Shown piece by piece: positions 1 through 9,530 of a DNA stretch of 64,000 bases. The stretch lies in contig DJJR01000069.1 in assembly GCA_002434245.1 (NCBI GenBank), forward strand, positions 8,146 to 72,145, given 5' to 3'. The first letter of the stretch is position 1. Each line of letters begins with the position of its first letter. The notes beneath the pieces were generated by a model. That model was given only the letters and a program-made list of their open reading frames with translations. It did not search any database and had not been told where the DNA came from. Both the position numbers and the translations under genes were made by a program. This DNA is from Pelosinus fermentans (lineage in GTDB: Bacteria > Bacillota > Negativicutes > DSM-13327).

Positions 1-2
1 AA

Positions 3-389
3 ATCCTGCTATATACGGTTTTAACAACAATTGTCATGATGTGCATCGATGAATGCGGCGATGAATTAATTCTATGGACCTACCCCATTTATTTATTTTC
101 GATATTTCCGGTTATAACAGCTATTAATTTATTATTTGTACCTCTGGTATTATCCCTTACCTATCAATACTTTTCGACTTGGAAGAGTTTTAGCTTAGCT
201 GCTATTATCATTGCTGGCTTACTATCTTTTATCTTTGAACCGGCTCTGACCTGGGCTGATTTCTATCGATTGCTGAACTGGAACTATGGCTATAGCTTCC
301 TGTTATACATCGCTGTAGCGTTGATCATCAGAGGGGTCGTTGTTCTCATCTTTTCCATTGCGGAAAATGCTCAAAGACATTCCAGCTAA
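3..389 (+). CDS. CBO0543-like integral membrane protein (5' end outside window)
   Basis: The reading frame is open to the left edge. Codons before the first Met (position 36) continue the similarity to the next gene (LLYTVLTTIVMMCIDECGDE against the neighbour's LTAIITLILDEMGEELTLWE), so the true start lies upstream and the gene is partial. The visible part is strongly hydrophobic, with three or four predicted membrane segments. It shares with its neighbour an acidic DE(C/M)G(D/E)E motif, WxYP, TWKSF, FxxEPxLxWxDFYxLLxW and a C-terminal IR segment. This pattern resembles the CBO0543 family of spore-former membrane proteins of unknown function. It is followed after 11 bases by a paralogue with its own AAGGAGG site, so the two are a tandem duplication and probably co-transcribed. 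No biochemical role can be assigned. Confidence 0.75.
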   Translation: MLLYTVLTTIVMMCIDECGDELILWTYPIYLFSIFPVITAINLLFVPLVLSLTYQYFSTWKSFSLAAIIIAGLLSFIFEPALTWADFYRLLNWNYGYSFLLYIAVALIIRGVVVLIFSIAENAQRHSS

Positions 390-400
390 GGAGGCAATCT

Positions 401-967
401 ATGTTTTTCGATACTGAAGTATCCAAGGCTGTAGAATTACAGAAACTGCTAACTTATTTGCGTATCAATGAGTGGCAGCAGGAAGATCTTTTTCACTTTA
501 GATGGTTTTTCTTAATAGGTGTCTTTGCTTTTTCTGCCCTCGTTTGGTGCAAGCTAGTGGACAAATCCCGACTACCGGAAATTACCTTGCATGCCGGTTT
601 AACTGCCATCATTACTCTCATTCTGGATGAAATGGGGGAAGAACTGACTCTCTGGGAATATCCTGCAGATATTATTCCAATATTTCCGCCTTTGTCAGCA
701 GTCGACCTAGCTAGTTTACCAATGATCTATTCTCTTATTTACCAGTATTGCAAGACCTGGAAAAGTTTTTTATGGACAACACTGCTTATGGCGGCCGTAT
801 TCTGCTTTATCTTGGAGCCGCTGCTGGTGTGGAGCGATTTTTACCTGCTTCTTAAGTGGAAATATTATTATGGCTTCCCTATCTATACTGCAATGGCAAT
901 ATTTATTAGATGGATGGTTCTTAAAATATATGCTATTGCTAGGAAAAGCAAAAAAAAGCAAGTATGA
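401..967 (+). CDS. CBO0543-like integral membrane protein
   Basis: 188 residues, full-length version of the partial gene before it. An AAGGAGG ribosome binding site (388-394) ends 6 bases before ATG 401. The N-terminal ~40 residues are soluble and amphipathic. About five hydrophobic segments follow, from WFFLIGVFAFSALVW onwards, with the family signature DEMGEELTLWEYP near residue 75, TWKSF near 125 and EPLLVWSDFYLLLKW near 140. The C-terminus is basic (RKSKKKQ). Function is unknown; similar proteins occur mainly in endospore formers. The stop codon lies inside the left arm of a strong hairpin that separates it from the convergent selO gene. Confidence 0.75.
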   Translation: MFFDTEVSKAVELQKLLTYLRINEWQQEDLFHFRWFFLIGVFAFSALVWCKLVDKSRLPEITLHAGLTAIITLILDEMGEELTLWEYPADIIPIFPPLSAVDLASLPMIYSLIYQYCKTWKSFLWTTLLMAAVFCFILEPLLVWSDFYLLLKWKYYYGFPIYTAMAIFIRWMVLKIYAIARKSKKKQV

Positions 968-1010
968 CCAACTCGGTGCAAAGCTAAGCGGCTTTACACC
1001 GAGTTGGTCA
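965..1010. terminator. bidirectional terminator hairpin between convergent genes
   Basis: Arms TGACCAACTCGGTG (965-978) and CACCGAGTTGGTCA (997-1010) are perfectly complementary. The hairpin lies between the convergent CBO0543-like gene and selO. The T-run is weak on either side. Confidence 0.7.
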
Positions 1011-1047
1011 TCAAATTTCTCTTTTGCTCTACGCTTATGTTCTTATA

Positions 1048-2508
1048 TCAAGTACCGCAAAAAGTTTGGTAAGGATGAGTAGATGGTCCAGGCAATTTAG
1101 AGTAATCAGCTTGTTCGGGGGAGTGGGCGTAGGGGCTTGAAAGAACAGCAAGAAGCCGCTCCATCACGCTGTAATCACCTTGCACTGCGGCTTCTAGTGC
1201 GGCTTCTACCCGGTGGTTGCGAGGGATTATCCCAGGATTGCTGTTTCGCATCAATTGATGAGAAGCTGCTTTCGCTTCCTGCTGCCTGCCTAATCTTGCC
1301 TGCCACCGCTCATTCCACTGAGAAAATTCGTTAGTACCAAATAGTACCATATCCTCTGAAGTATCAAAAGTTAATGCGCGGAAAGTGTTGGTATAATCCT
1401 CACGATACTTATGCATCATATTGAGAAGGTCTTCAATAAGGGATTCATCCTGTAATTCTTCATTGAATATTCCTAGTTTTGCCCTCATACCCGCAAGCCA
1501 ATTACAGCGATACAATCCAGTAAACTCTAAAATTGCATCCTGAGCTATTTTGACCGCCTGCTCCTCATTGTCATGCAGAAGCGGCAACAGAGTTTCAGCA
1601 AATCTTGCGAGATTCCACCCGGCAATATGCGGCTGATTGCCATAGGCATAGCGGCCCCTCATGTCAATGGAACTGAATACGGTTCCCGGATCATAGGCGT
1701 CCATAAAGGCACAAGGACCATAATCAATGGTTTCGCCACTCAGAGCCATGTTATCTGTATTCATCACCCCGTGTATAAAGCCAACCAGCTGCCATTTGGC
1801 AATCAATGCTGCCTGGCGCTTGATCACTTCCTGCAGAAGAAAAAGGTAAGGATTCTCAGTAGTCTCAGCTCCCGGAAAATGCCGCTGCAATGTATAATCC
1901 GCTAGGGACCTTAAATCTTCAAATGTGCCCCACTCCGAAATATATTGAAAGGTACCGACCCGCAAGTGACTGGCAGCCACGCGGGTCAGAATGGCACCAG
2001 GCTGTTCGCTTTCACGGATTATTGACTCACCGCTTGTTACCACTGCTAAACTGCGGGTGGTCGCAATATCAAGTGCATGCATTGCTTCACTAATGATATA
2101 TTCTCGAAGCATCGGTCCCAATGCCGCTCGACCATCGCCACGGCGGGAGTATGGCGTTCTGCCTGAACCCTTGAGCTGAATATCAAATCGTGCACCTAGG
2201 GGAGTGATCTGCTCACCAAGCAGCACAGCCCGCCCATCCCCTAACATGGTAAAATTGCCGAATTGATGCCCCGCATATGCTTGAGCAAGAGGCAAGGCGC
2301 CTTCAGGAATCTGGTTGCCAGCGAGCACCGCTACGCCCTCTTTGCTTTGCAGCGCCTGGACATTCAATCCCAAAGCTGCTGCCAGTTGATCATTGAGAAT
2401 GATCAACTTCGGCGAACGTACAGCTGTTGGATTCTGTTTGGTAAAAAGGGATTCCGGCAGACGAGCATAACTGTTGTCTAGATTCCATCCTGTTATCATC
2501 TTTGTCAT
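1048..2508 (-). CDS. selO: SelO/YdiU-family protein adenylyltransferase (pseudokinase fold)
   Basis: About 486 residues, the usual size of SelO (UPF0061/YdiU). Known members transfer AMP from ATP to Ser/Thr/Tyr of protein substrates using an inverted ATP orientation, and are linked to redox stress. Visible family blocks are [13 protein letters not shown] near 80, [12 protein letters not shown], the ATP-binding [18 protein letters not shown] near 115-130, a catalytic-loop equivalent HGVMNTDNM and the metal-binding [10 protein letters not shown]. The C-terminus [12 protein letters not shown] is also typical. Bacterial/eukaryotic SelO often ends with a C-terminal selenocysteine or cysteine; here the end reads PYQTFCGT, so a Cys sits third from the end. 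Three in-frame ATGs are close together. The second (2508) has the best spacing (5) from AAAGGAGAT. Monocistronic. Confidence 0.93.
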   Translation of the reverse strand: MTKMITGWNLDNSYARLPESLFTKQNPTAVRSPKLIILNDQLAAALGLNVQALQSKEGVAVLAGNQIPEGALPLAQAYAGHQFGNFTMLGDGRAVLLGEQITPLGARFDIQLKGSGRTPYSRRGDGRAALGPMLREYIISEAMHALDIATTRSLAVVTSGESIIRESEQPGAILTRVAASHLRVGTFQYISEWGTFEDLRSLADYTLQRHFPGAETTENPYLFLLQEVIKRQAALIAKWQLVGFIHGVMNTDNMALSGETIDYGPCAFMDAYDPGTVFSSIDMRGRYAYGNQPHIAGWNLARFAETLLPLLHDNEEQAVKIAQDAILEFTGLYRCNWLAGMRAKLGIFNEELQDESLIEDLLNMMHKYREDYTNTFRALTFDTSEDMVLFGTNEFSQWNERWQARLGRQQEAKAASHQLMRNSNPGIIPRNHRVEAALEAAVQGDYSVMERLLAVLSSPYAHSPEQADYSKLPGPSTHPYQTFCGT

Positions 2509-2677
2509 CATATCTCCTTTCCTTTTTGTATTCTAGTACCTTGACAAAGTCAACAATTAGGTTGGTTATACACCGCATCTTTTCCCGCCCTGCTTCGTTG
2601 TCGTCGCCTTACAGAGCAAAAAAATCTACGGTGTCTAAAACTAACATCTAACTTTGCCAAGGCACTAGTTTTTATAT

Positions 2678-2710
2678 AACAAAAAGCATAGACATTCTAT
2701 GCTTTATTAG
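2678..2710 (-). terminator. hairpin terminator on minus strand
   Basis: AAAGCATAGA / CTATGCTTT arms around a CATT loop are followed on the minus strand by TTTTTG. It may be a backup terminator for sodA transcripts before selO. Confidence 0.5.
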
Positions 2711-2850
2711 CTTACCTTCTACACCAGCATAAAGTAGACCCTTTTAGTGTCTGCTGCTGCCAATTTATTATACTCCATTGATGAGATCTTCCTCACTGCC
2801 AACATTTTTAATCATATAACGAAATCGTTATCCAGGATTATCCTTGACCT

Positions 2851-2892
2851 ATTTAAAAACAAGACTCCGTGCTCAATAAAAGCAGCGGAGCC
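2851..2892 (-). terminator. terminator of sodA
   Basis: On the minus strand GGCTCCGCTGC pairs with GCACGGAGTC (one bulge), followed by TTGTTTTT, 44 bases after the sodA stop codon. Confidence 0.7.
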
Positions 2893-2935
2893 TCACAATT
2901 ACTGGAATCGTGTTATTTATTTTTCTGCAAAGCCA

Positions 2936-3556
2936 TTATGTAATGGACGCTTCGTATAATCTAGCTACCTCTTTCCAGTCAATTACTTGAAAGAAGCCTT
3001 CGATATAATCAGGGCGCAGGTTTTTGTACTTTAGATAGTAAGCATGCTCCCATACATCAATAGCAAGAATGGGTATCCATTTGCTGCCCGGTTCCATAAA
3101 AGGATTGTCTTGATTGGGAGTAGAGCTGATTGCTAGATTTCCCGCAGAATCGGTGGAAAGCCACGCCCATCCTGAACCAAAACGGCCAATAGCTGCAGCT
3201 TTTATTTTTTCTTTAAAATCAGCAAAACTTCCGAATACTTTGTCAATCTGTTTTGCCAAAGCCCCTGTCGGTTCTCCGCCCCCTTCAGGTGACATAATTC
3301 TAAAATAAAGATTGTGATTATAGTATCCGCCTCCATTATTCTGGATAGCAGTTCGCAGGGCTGTATTGGAAATAGCAGGAAGATTTGCCAAGATTTCCTC
3401 CACGGTCTTGCCGGATAGCTCTGGAAGTTTTTCCAATGCTGCATTAAAATTATTGGTATACGTTGCATGATGCTTGCTATAATGCGTCCTCATGGTAAGT
3501 TCATCAATATGAGGCTCCAATGCCTCAAACCCATATTTTAATTCTACCTGTTTCAT
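2936..3556 (-). CDS. sodA: superoxide dismutase (Fe/Mn family)
   Basis: 206 residues, normal for Fe/Mn superoxide dismutases, which convert superoxide to O2 and H2O2 in the cytoplasm. Metal ligands are in place: the His of TMRTHYSKHHATY near residue 25, the His of GGGYYNHNLYF near 80, and Asp and His of the signature DVWEHAYYLKY near 165. The region after the second ligand reads NLYF where many members have FYW. The active-site glycine-rich context GRFGSGWAWL is normal. Start ATG follows AAAGGAGG with good spacing. Metal preference (Fe, Mn or cambialistic) cannot be read with certainty. For an anaerobe this is an oxygen-protection gene. It stands alone with its own terminator. Confidence 0.96.
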   Translation of the reverse strand: MKQVELKYGFEALEPHIDELTMRTHYSKHHATYTNNFNAALEKLPELSGKTVEEILANLPAISNTALRTAIQNNGGGYYNHNLYFRIMSPEGGGEPTGALAKQIDKVFGSFADFKEKIKAAAIGRFGSGWAWLSTDSAGNLAISSTPNQDNPFMEPGSKWIPILAIDVWEHAYYLKYKNLRPDYIEGFFQVIDWKEVARLYEASIT

Positions 3557-3825
3557 CTTAGAACCTCCTTTAATTATCTGTTTGTATATATATCATACTA
3601 TTCTAGTAGGAAATAGTCAATATGTTTTAGTGTTTTTAATTATTTAATAATTATTATTTTAAAGGTTTTTATTGATGATAAACTATACACCATATACCCA
3701 TCATTTCCTTTTAACTATCACAGCATCTCTCAGACTGCAGCTATAGGCTTTCTTTTTATGTTATGCAGGAATACACAGTTATTTGTGGTAATAATAACTG
3801 TAATAATCAAATGAGAGGTGACACT

Positions 3826-4398
3826 GTGGTTGACATATTTTTATTAACAGCCCTTGGGGCTATTGGTGCTTTGGCTTATTCAATCTTGAAAAGCAATAAA
3901 TTAAAAAAGAGAGTCCGTACTTTAGCTGTCCAGTCGGATGCTATTGTCGCCCAGATTGATGGTTTTAGAGCTTCCAGTGCGTGTACAATTGTCGATGGTA
4001 TAGATTTGTCGGGCTTTCTGTATGTTGACGTAGAGTCAAAACGATTTTGCATTGTATCAACCAATATGTCTTATAAACTATTTGAGCCTAACGATATTCT
4101 AGATGTTTCAATCGTTGAAAATAATCCAGCAATTATTACCGAAAACCAAATTACTGATAAAATTCGCAAGGCTTTATTGGACGGTTTAAAACCTGTAAGC
4201 GGCTTAATTCGTAATAAGACAGAATCCAATGTAAATACTATACATGTAGTAATGCATGTAAAAGACTCCGACCATAATACGGTCATGATCAATTGCCTTC
4301 CCGTTAAGACCCAGCGTAATACTCCAGCATATGAAAAAGCAATCCATATAGCTAATAGCTGGCAAGAATTATTTAAAGCATTCATGCATTCTGCTTAA
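3826..4398 (+). CDS. membrane-anchored protein of unknown function
   Basis: The frame is open from ATG 3763, but the best start is GTG 3826, which has AGAGGTG five bases upstream; this gives ~190 residues. The N-terminus VVDIFLLTALGAIGALAYSIL is one membrane anchor or uncleaved signal. A short basic stretch (KSNKLKKRVRTL) and then a soluble domain of ~150 residues, rich in beta-strand-like segments, follow. It has no cysteine pairs or enzymatic motif that I recognise. The AT-rich upstream region could hold its promoter. It is monocistronic, ended by a very strong hairpin shared with the convergent repair genes. It may be an accessory surface or signalling protein, but nothing specific can be said. 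Confidence 0.65.
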   Translation: MVDIFLLTALGAIGALAYSILKSNKLKKRVRTLAVQSDAIVAQIDGFRASSACTIVDGIDLSGFLYVDVESKRFCIVSTNMSYKLFEPNDILDVSIVENNPAIITENQITDKIRKALLDGLKPVSGLIRNKTESNVNTIHVVMHVKDSDHNTVMINCLPVKTQRNTPAYEKAIHIANSWQELFKAFMHSA

Positions 4399-4411
4399 AA
4401 ATTGTTTATGG

Positions 4412-4470
4412 AATCAACTTTAAACGCCTGCCAAATCTGCATAGATTCTGGCAGGCGTTTAAAGTTGATT
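4412..4470. terminator. bidirectional terminator
   Basis: A perfect 21-base-pair stem (4412-4432 with 4450-4470) surrounds a 17-base loop, between the convergent genes at 4398 and 4481. A T-rich stretch follows on the plus strand. Confidence 0.85.
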
Positions 4471-4480
4471 TCTTTGCTCA

Positions 4481-5101
4481 TTATGATTCAAAGGATAATT
4501 TCCAGAGATAGATCGACGCTACGGAGCCGTAAGGAGAATATTGTTTCTTATATTTCTCAAATTGTTCTTTTGTAATCGTTTTTAGATTATAGAGGTTCAT
4601 CATGCCCCGTCTTATGGCAATATCGCCCCAACTAACAATGTCAGGGCGTTCCATTGAATTAAGAAGCAGCATTTCTGCCGTCCAGACACCAATGCCATTT
4701 ATTTTTGATAGGCGCTTGATAACCTCTTCATCTTGCAGGTCATATAGTTCTATAAGGTTCAAACGATTATGCATCACTGCTTCACCAATATTTTTAATAT
4801 AAATCGCTTTTCTTGTAGACATACCGCATTGCTGAATTTCCTCCACCGCTGCAAAAGCAATATGCTGTGGAATTATCTTTTCAAAGTGGAGCTGCATTCT
4901 ATGCCAGACCGTATACGCTGCCTTAACAGAAATCTGTTGTCCAACAATAGCGTAGATTAGAGCTTTAAACAGATCTGGAATAACCTCACGATCAATTTTT
5001 CCCAATCGCTTCATCGCAGCTCCGAGTATTGGGTCGACATCTTGTAAATACTCAATTTCTCTTTGACCATATGCAAAAAACTTCGTCTTTACTGTTTCCA
5101 T
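4481..5101 (-). CDS. DNA-3-methyladenine glycosylase II (AlkA type, HhH-GPD)
   Basis: 206 residues. The HhH-GPD superfamily core is clear: ALIYAIVGQQISVKAA near 45-60, the helix-hairpin-helix LSKINGIGVWTAEMLLL near 130-146 and the catalytic aspartate in DIVSWGDIAIRRGM near 155. These enzymes remove alkylated purines from DNA, starting base-excision repair. It lacks the N-terminal AlkA domain, so it is the short bacterial/archaeal type. It is translated one base downstream of the ogt stop codon, so the two genes form an alkylation-repair operon. There is no sign of an Ada-type regulator in the window. Confidence 0.88.
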   Translation of the reverse strand: METVKTKFFAYGQREIEYLQDVDPILGAAMKRLGKIDREVIPDLFKALIYAIVGQQISVKAAYTVWHRMQLHFEKIIPQHIAFAAVEEIQQCGMSTRKAIYIKNIGEAVMHNRLNLIELYDLQDEEVIKRLSKINGIGVWTAEMLLLNSMERPDIVSWGDIAIRRGMMNLYNLKTITKEQFEKYKKQYSPYGSVASIYLWKLSFES

Positions 5102-5102
5102 A

Positions 5103-5561
5103 CTATTTTTCCAACTTCAAAAGATATTCTTTAACCTGGAGCCCGGCAGCATAACCAACCAGTTTTCCATTTGCACCTATGACTCGATGACATGGAATCA
5201 AAATCAAGATCGGATTTTTATTGTTAGCCATGCCAATGGCACGAGAAGCCTTTGGCTGGCCAATACTCCTTGCGACATCCTTATAGCTTCGTGTTTCACC
5301 ACAGGGAATCTCTTGCAGCGCTTTCCAAACTTTCTGTTGAAATTCTGTACCTTCCGGAGCAAGAGGAAGTGCAAAGGATTTACGCTTGCCTGCAAGATAA
5401 TCCACTAGCTGCTTACCTGCTTCTTTCAGCACTGCTGTTTCTTTTACAACAACATCCCGAAGAATGCGCTCTCTTTTAACAAACAAATTTGTAATTGAAC
5501 CTTTGTTTTCCGCAATCCCAATTTCCCCAATATTAGTTTGATAGAAGAATATATGTTTCAT
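5103..5561 (-). CDS. ogt: methylated-DNA--protein-cysteine methyltransferase
   Basis: 152 residues. It contains the suicidal acceptor motif PCHRVIGANG with the reactive Cys near residue 120, preceded by the DNA-binding wing FQQKVWKALQEIPCGETRSY and ASRAIGMANNKNP, and followed by GYAAGLQVKEYLLKLE. The protein transfers the methyl group from O6-methylguanine or O4-methylthymine to its own cysteine. The N-terminal ribonuclease-H-like half is short but present. It is the first gene of the two-gene operon with the AlkA-type glycosylase, 1 base apart. Inside the cell it acts on DNA once per molecule. Confidence 0.94.
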   Translation of the reverse strand: MKHIFFYQTNIGEIGIAENKGSITNLFVKRERILRDVVVKETAVLKEAGKQLVDYLAGKRKSFALPLAPEGTEFQQKVWKALQEIPCGETRSYKDVARSIGQPKASRAIGMANNKNPILILIPCHRVIGANGKLVGYAAGLQVKEYLLKLEK

Positions 5562-5696
5562 AGCCTCTCCCGCACTTCTATAAATTACCCATTCATTTCG
5601 TATCTTTATTGTACGTTATATAAGCTATACTTGTCTTGCGGAATATCACTTTTCAATTCTCACAATAAAAATTCCTCACCATTCAATTCTTCTTTA

Positions 5697-7202
5697 TCAT
5701 TTGCCGGCTGGGTACTCTGTTACTTTATTTCTAGTTTCCTTACTCATATAAAGTGCTTTATCAGCGAAAGACAGCAATTCATCTATGGAATCACCATTTT
5801 TGGGATAAGCTGCAATGCCAATACTTACGGTACAGCCACTTAGTTTCTTGGCACACTGCAGGCGTATCTCTTCCGCATAAGAAATAACCATTGTATCGGC
5901 GACATTCCGCAAAATAATTGCAAATTCGTCTCCACCAAACCGAAATAAGGATCGAAATCCTACAATAGATTGTGCGATGACCGTAAATTCTTTTAAAATA
6001 TCGTCACCAGCTAAATGACCAGAAATATCATTTTGCCTCTTAAAATTATCCAGATCCAATACCATAACACCTAATGTACTAAGAGATCCAGATTGCAGCT
6101 CTCCTCTTAGTAATTCCACTGTTTTATCAAAAGATCTGCGATTATACGCTCCAGTCAATGCGTCAATATCTGCCGCTCCTTTTAAGGAACTATGAACTTC
6201 TTCTAATTTTCGAATCGTGTCATTATAGCTTTGAATCATTTCACTGAATTCCGCCGCATAACCAGATAAGGCAATCTTCTTATAGTTTCCCGTCCTGACA
6301 GAGCCAAAAGCTTCTATTAATGTCTCAAAAGGCTTCATATACCGCCGCACCGTATAAGTGCCAATAATGACAACTACGAAAATCGTAAATATTGACACCG
6401 CCAAGATCTGGTAAAGCATCATGCTGCGATACTGTGTTATCTCGGCAGTCGGTGTACCCACAATGACATACCAATCCAATTGAGGGACTTTGCTGTATCC
6501 GATATAATATTCAATTTCAGAATAATTCTTCATAACGGTTGAACCTGTCATCTCCTGTAAACTTTCAATGATTCCCCCTTTCTTACCAATGCGTTCCTGA
6601 TCCGAATGATACACTACAGTCCCTTGCTGGTCAGTAATCGCAATATATCCGCTTCGGCCGAAGGATTTATTATCAAACATCATTGCCAATTTATTGCCAC
6701 GCAGCCATACTGTCCCCACAACTACACCGACTATAGTACCATTGCCAATAATGGGGACGGAAATCGCAACCACTTCACGTCCTTGAGCACTTTTATAAAC
6801 GCCACTGATGTATGTCTCTCCCTTTATTCCATGCTGAAAATAATCTCTTTGTGCTAGATTTACTCCTGATGTCTTTTCAGGCTGACTTGAAACAGAAACA
6901 TTCCCTTCTTTATCAATAATAAATATCGTATTTACTTCGGGAATCACTGCATTAATTTTATCAAGAAGCTCTTTATCCTTTCTAAGGATAGGGTCGGATG
7001 CAATGATGGCCATAGAGTCCTCAATATTTTTAAAATAGGCTAGTAATTGCTCACTAAGATTATTTGCGGCTTTTTCGTTGGTAGCCAATAGCAAAGAACT
7101 GGTATTCGCAAGGAAAAATCGATCAAAAGCAACAAATTGAATAAAACTGCTAATAATGACCAATGAGCAGAGTAATAGTGTGAATTTATGCAAAAATCGC
7201 AA
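5697..7202 (-). CDS. Cache-domain diguanylate cyclase
   Basis: About 501 residues. One N-terminal membrane segment (FTLLLCSLVIISSFIQFVAF) is followed by an extracytoplasmic double-Cache sensor (~30-265, with the typical DYFQ, ISVPI, GxVVGTVWL and GYIAITDQQG patches). A second membrane segment (ILAVSIFTIFVVVIIGTYTV), a HAMP-like linker and a C-terminal GGDEF domain follow. The active site FRFGGDEFAIIL is intact and preceded by DLDNFKRQND, so it should make c-di-GMP from two GTP. No RxxD inhibitory site is seen five residues before GGDEF (the positions read VGFR). The frame extends to TTG 7223, but AAAGGAGG lies inside that extension, so the real start is probably TTG 7202. Its product could be read by the c-di-GMP riboswitch at 21.8 kb. 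Confidence 0.93.
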   Translation of the reverse strand: MRFLHKFTLLLCSLVIISSFIQFVAFDRFFLANTSSLLLATNEKAANNLSEQLLAYFKNIEDSMAIIASDPILRKDKELLDKINAVIPEVNTIFIIDKEGNVSVSSQPEKTSGVNLAQRDYFQHGIKGETYISGVYKSAQGREVVAISVPIIGNGTIVGVVVGTVWLRGNKLAMMFDNKSFGRSGYIAITDQQGTVVYHSDQERIGKKGGIIESLQEMTGSTVMKNYSEIEYYIGYSKVPQLDWYVIVGTPTAEITQYRSMMLYQILAVSIFTIFVVVIIGTYTVRRYMKPFETLIEAFGSVRTGNYKKIALSGYAAEFSEMIQSYNDTIRKLEEVHSSLKGAADIDALTGAYNRRSFDKTVELLRGELQSGSLSTLGVMVLDLDNFKRQNDISGHLAGDDILKEFTVIAQSIVGFRSLFRFGGDEFAIILRNVADTMVISYAEEIRLQCAKKLSGCTVSIGIAAYPKNGDSIDELLSFADKALYMSKETRNKVTEYPAGK

Positions 7203-7320
7203 TGAATCTGATCCTCCTTTCAAAAATCATATTATTTAAGACAATATTCTGCTTTTTTCAACAAAAACCTGCTATTATCTAGGAACTGCTCCAATGGTAA
7301 AATCTAGGGATAGAGTACTA

Positions 7321-7372
7321 TTCTATAAAAAAAATGGCGTCAGCAAATTTGCGACGCCATTTTTTTATAGAA
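7321..7372. terminator. strong bidirectional terminator
   Basis: TTCTATA, an A-run and TGGCGTC pair with GACGCCA, a T-run and TATAGAA, ending one base before the fdhF stop codon on the minus strand. It is the terminator of the formate dehydrogenase/hydrogenase operon. Confidence 0.9.
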
Positions 7373-9505
7373 TTAACAAAACATCTTTTTCTTCAGTTTG
7401 CTATATTCACTTTGCACATAACCTTCTGCCCAATCCTGGTCTTCAATATTTTCCACTTTCACAGCACAGTATTTATACTCTGGCGTAAAAGAGATCGGGT
7501 CAAGATGATCAATGGTTAATTCATTACAAGCACCAATCCACCAATGATAGGTCATATACACAGCACCTGTATTTACCCGCTCAGTAGAAAGTGCTCTTGC
7601 TATGACTTTCCCACGCCGGGAAGATACCCACACCAGTTCCTGATCCTTAATATTCAATGCTGCAAGATCCTCAGGACTCATTTGTATATAACCTGGCTCA
7701 TCTGCCAAAACCTGCAAAGCAGCGCAATTTCCTGTCATTGTTCGAACCGAATAATGACCAATTTCTCTTACCGTACATAATACCAATGGATATTTCTTGT
7801 CAGGCATTTCTTTCGGTGAACGGTATTCCGATGCAAAGAGAAGTCCTTTTCCACTTGGAGTATCAAATTTATTGCCTTCATATAAATATTTTGTCCCCAC
7901 GGAATCTTCACTGGTACAGGGCCATTGGATACTTCCCAGCTCCTCCAGACGCTTATAGGTAACTCCAGCATAAATAGGACACAGCGTTCTTAGCTCTTCC
8001 CAAATTTCTTCTGTCTTATTATATTTCATAGGATATCCCATAGCAGTTGACATCAAGGAAATAATTTCCCAATCCGGCTTCACATCGCCTTTCGGCTCAA
8101 TTGCCTTATTGAATTTCTGAAACCCCCTGTCTGCTGAAGAATAAACTCCCTCATGCTCTCCCCAAGAGGTTGCTGGAAAAATAACATCTGCATGCAGTGC
8201 TGTTTTATTCATGAAAATATCCTGGACGATAACAAGTTCCATACTGGCCAATGCCTCTCTAACGCCTGCTGCATCAGGGTCGCTTTGTACAGGATCTTCA
8301 CCAAATATATAGTAGGCTTTCACTTTGCCTTCTTTTGCCAGATGAGGAACTTCCGTCAGGCGGTAACCAGGCTTTGCCGGTAAGGATACGCCCCAAGACT
8401 TTTCAAACTTACTTCGGATTGCGTCATCCTCCACTGATTGGTAACCTGGAAATAAGTTAGGCAGTGCCCCATGATCACAGGCCCCTTGTACATTATTCTG
8501 CCCCCGCACTGGACCTACGCCTACATTCGGACGTCCCAGATTTCCTGTCAGCAAGGCTAGGGAAGACAACCCTTTTACAACATCTACGGCTTGACCAAAT
8601 TGAGTAACTCCCATTCCCCAGAGAATGGTCGCACTAGGAGCTTTAGCATAGGTCCGTATGGCTTCTCGAATATCTTTCGCAGGTATTCCTGTAATACTTT
8701 CGGCATATTCCGGTGTATACCTTGCGACATTTTTTTTGTATTCTGCAAAACCCTCTGTAAAATTTTCCACATACTGCTTGTTGTATAAGCCTTCCTCAAT
8801 CAAGACATTTCCAAAGGCATTTACAAGAGCCATATTCGTACCATTCTTAATAGGCAGCCATAAATCGGCAATTTTAGCCTGCTCCGTAAAGCGAGGATCG
8901 GTAACAATCACTTTTGCTCCTTTTTCCTTTGCTTTAATGATGCGGCGCGCAACAATCGGATGGGATTCTGCAGCATTATAACCAAAGATAAAGACACACT
9001 TTGTATCTTCAATTTCGGGAATGGAATTGGACATTGCCCCATTTCCTAGGGTAGCCTGCAAACCTGACACCGACGATCCATGACAGACCCGAGCACAATG
9101 GTCAATATTATTCGTTCCCAAGGCAGCCCTTACAAATTTCTGCATAACATAATTAGCCTCATTTCCAGGACCGCGAGCTGATCCCGTAGCCATAATTGCA
9201 TCGGGACCATACTTTTCTTTAATCGCCTGCAATCTGGTTGCAGCAAAATCAATTGCCTCTTCCCAGGATACTTCCTCAAATTCATCGGTACGGCTGCGCC
9301 TTAATAGCGGTTTCATTAAGCGGGCAGTAAGGCGTTTTGAATTTTTAAGAAAATCCCAGCCATAATATCCCTTTAAACATAATTCACTTTCGTTTGTACG
9401 GCCATTTCCGGGCTCAGCGCCTATAACTTCCCCATCTTTTACCGTTAAATAGATTTGACAGCCGCTGCCGCAATAAGGACATATCGTTAAGACTTTATTA
9501 GCCAT
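7373..9505 (-). CDS. fdhF: formate dehydrogenase H-type catalytic subunit (Cys form)
   Basis: About 710 residues, molybdopterin oxidoreductase family. The N-terminal [4Fe-4S] site is CPYCGSGCQ...ELCLKGYYGWDF, followed by the bis-MGD-binding domains. The metal-ligand position reads DHCARVCHGSSVSG, so a Cys replaces the selenocysteine of E. coli FdhF. GATSWGEHEGVYSS-like and C-terminal HWWIGACNELT blocks are also typical. The enzyme interconverts CO2 and formate. It is the last gene of hycB-hydA-moaA-hycB-fdhF, 10-25 bases after the ferredoxin gene. Two starts are possible: ATG 9520 or ATG 9505, the latter with GGAGGGTG at good spacing and preferred here. Together with the [FeFe]-hydrogenase this fits hydrogen-dependent CO2 reductase (HDCR) as described in Acetobacterium woodii, which also has a Cys isoform. 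Confidence 0.93.
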   Translation of the reverse strand: MANKVLTICPYCGSGCQIYLTVKDGEVIGAEPGNGRTNESELCLKGYYGWDFLKNSKRLTARLMKPLLRRSRTDEFEEVSWEEAIDFAATRLQAIKEKYGPDAIMATGSARGPGNEANYVMQKFVRAALGTNNIDHCARVCHGSSVSGLQATLGNGAMSNSIPEIEDTKCVFIFGYNAAESHPIVARRIIKAKEKGAKVIVTDPRFTEQAKIADLWLPIKNGTNMALVNAFGNVLIEEGLYNKQYVENFTEGFAEYKKNVARYTPEYAESITGIPAKDIREAIRTYAKAPSATILWGMGVTQFGQAVDVVKGLSSLALLTGNLGRPNVGVGPVRGQNNVQGACDHGALPNLFPGYQSVEDDAIRSKFEKSWGVSLPAKPGYRLTEVPHLAKEGKVKAYYIFGEDPVQSDPDAAGVREALASMELVIVQDIFMNKTALHADVIFPATSWGEHEGVYSSADRGFQKFNKAIEPKGDVKPDWEIISLMSTAMGYPMKYNKTEEIWEELRTLCPIYAGVTYKRLEELGSIQWPCTSEDSVGTKYLYEGNKFDTPSGKGLLFASEYRSPKEMPDKKYPLVLCTVREIGHYSVRTMTGNCAALQVLADEPGYIQMSPEDLAALNIKDQELVWVSSRRGKVIARALSTERVNTGAVYMTYHWWIGACNELTIDHLDPISFTPEYKYCAVKVENIEDQDWAEGYVQSEYSKLKKKMFC

Positions 9506-9530
9506 TTGGACACCCTCCATTCTTCTCCTA

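Larger units (their letters stand above)
2512..2935. other. intergenic region selO-sodA
   Basis: No gene is supported in these 424 bases. They contain two hairpins that read as terminators on the minus strand (listed separately) and an AT-rich segment. Confidence 0.5.

Noticed and set aside
7373-9520. Membrane-bound formate hydrogenlyase (Hyc [NiFe] type)
   Set aside because: The hydrogenase subunit is [FeFe]-type and there are no membrane subunits; HDCR fits better.
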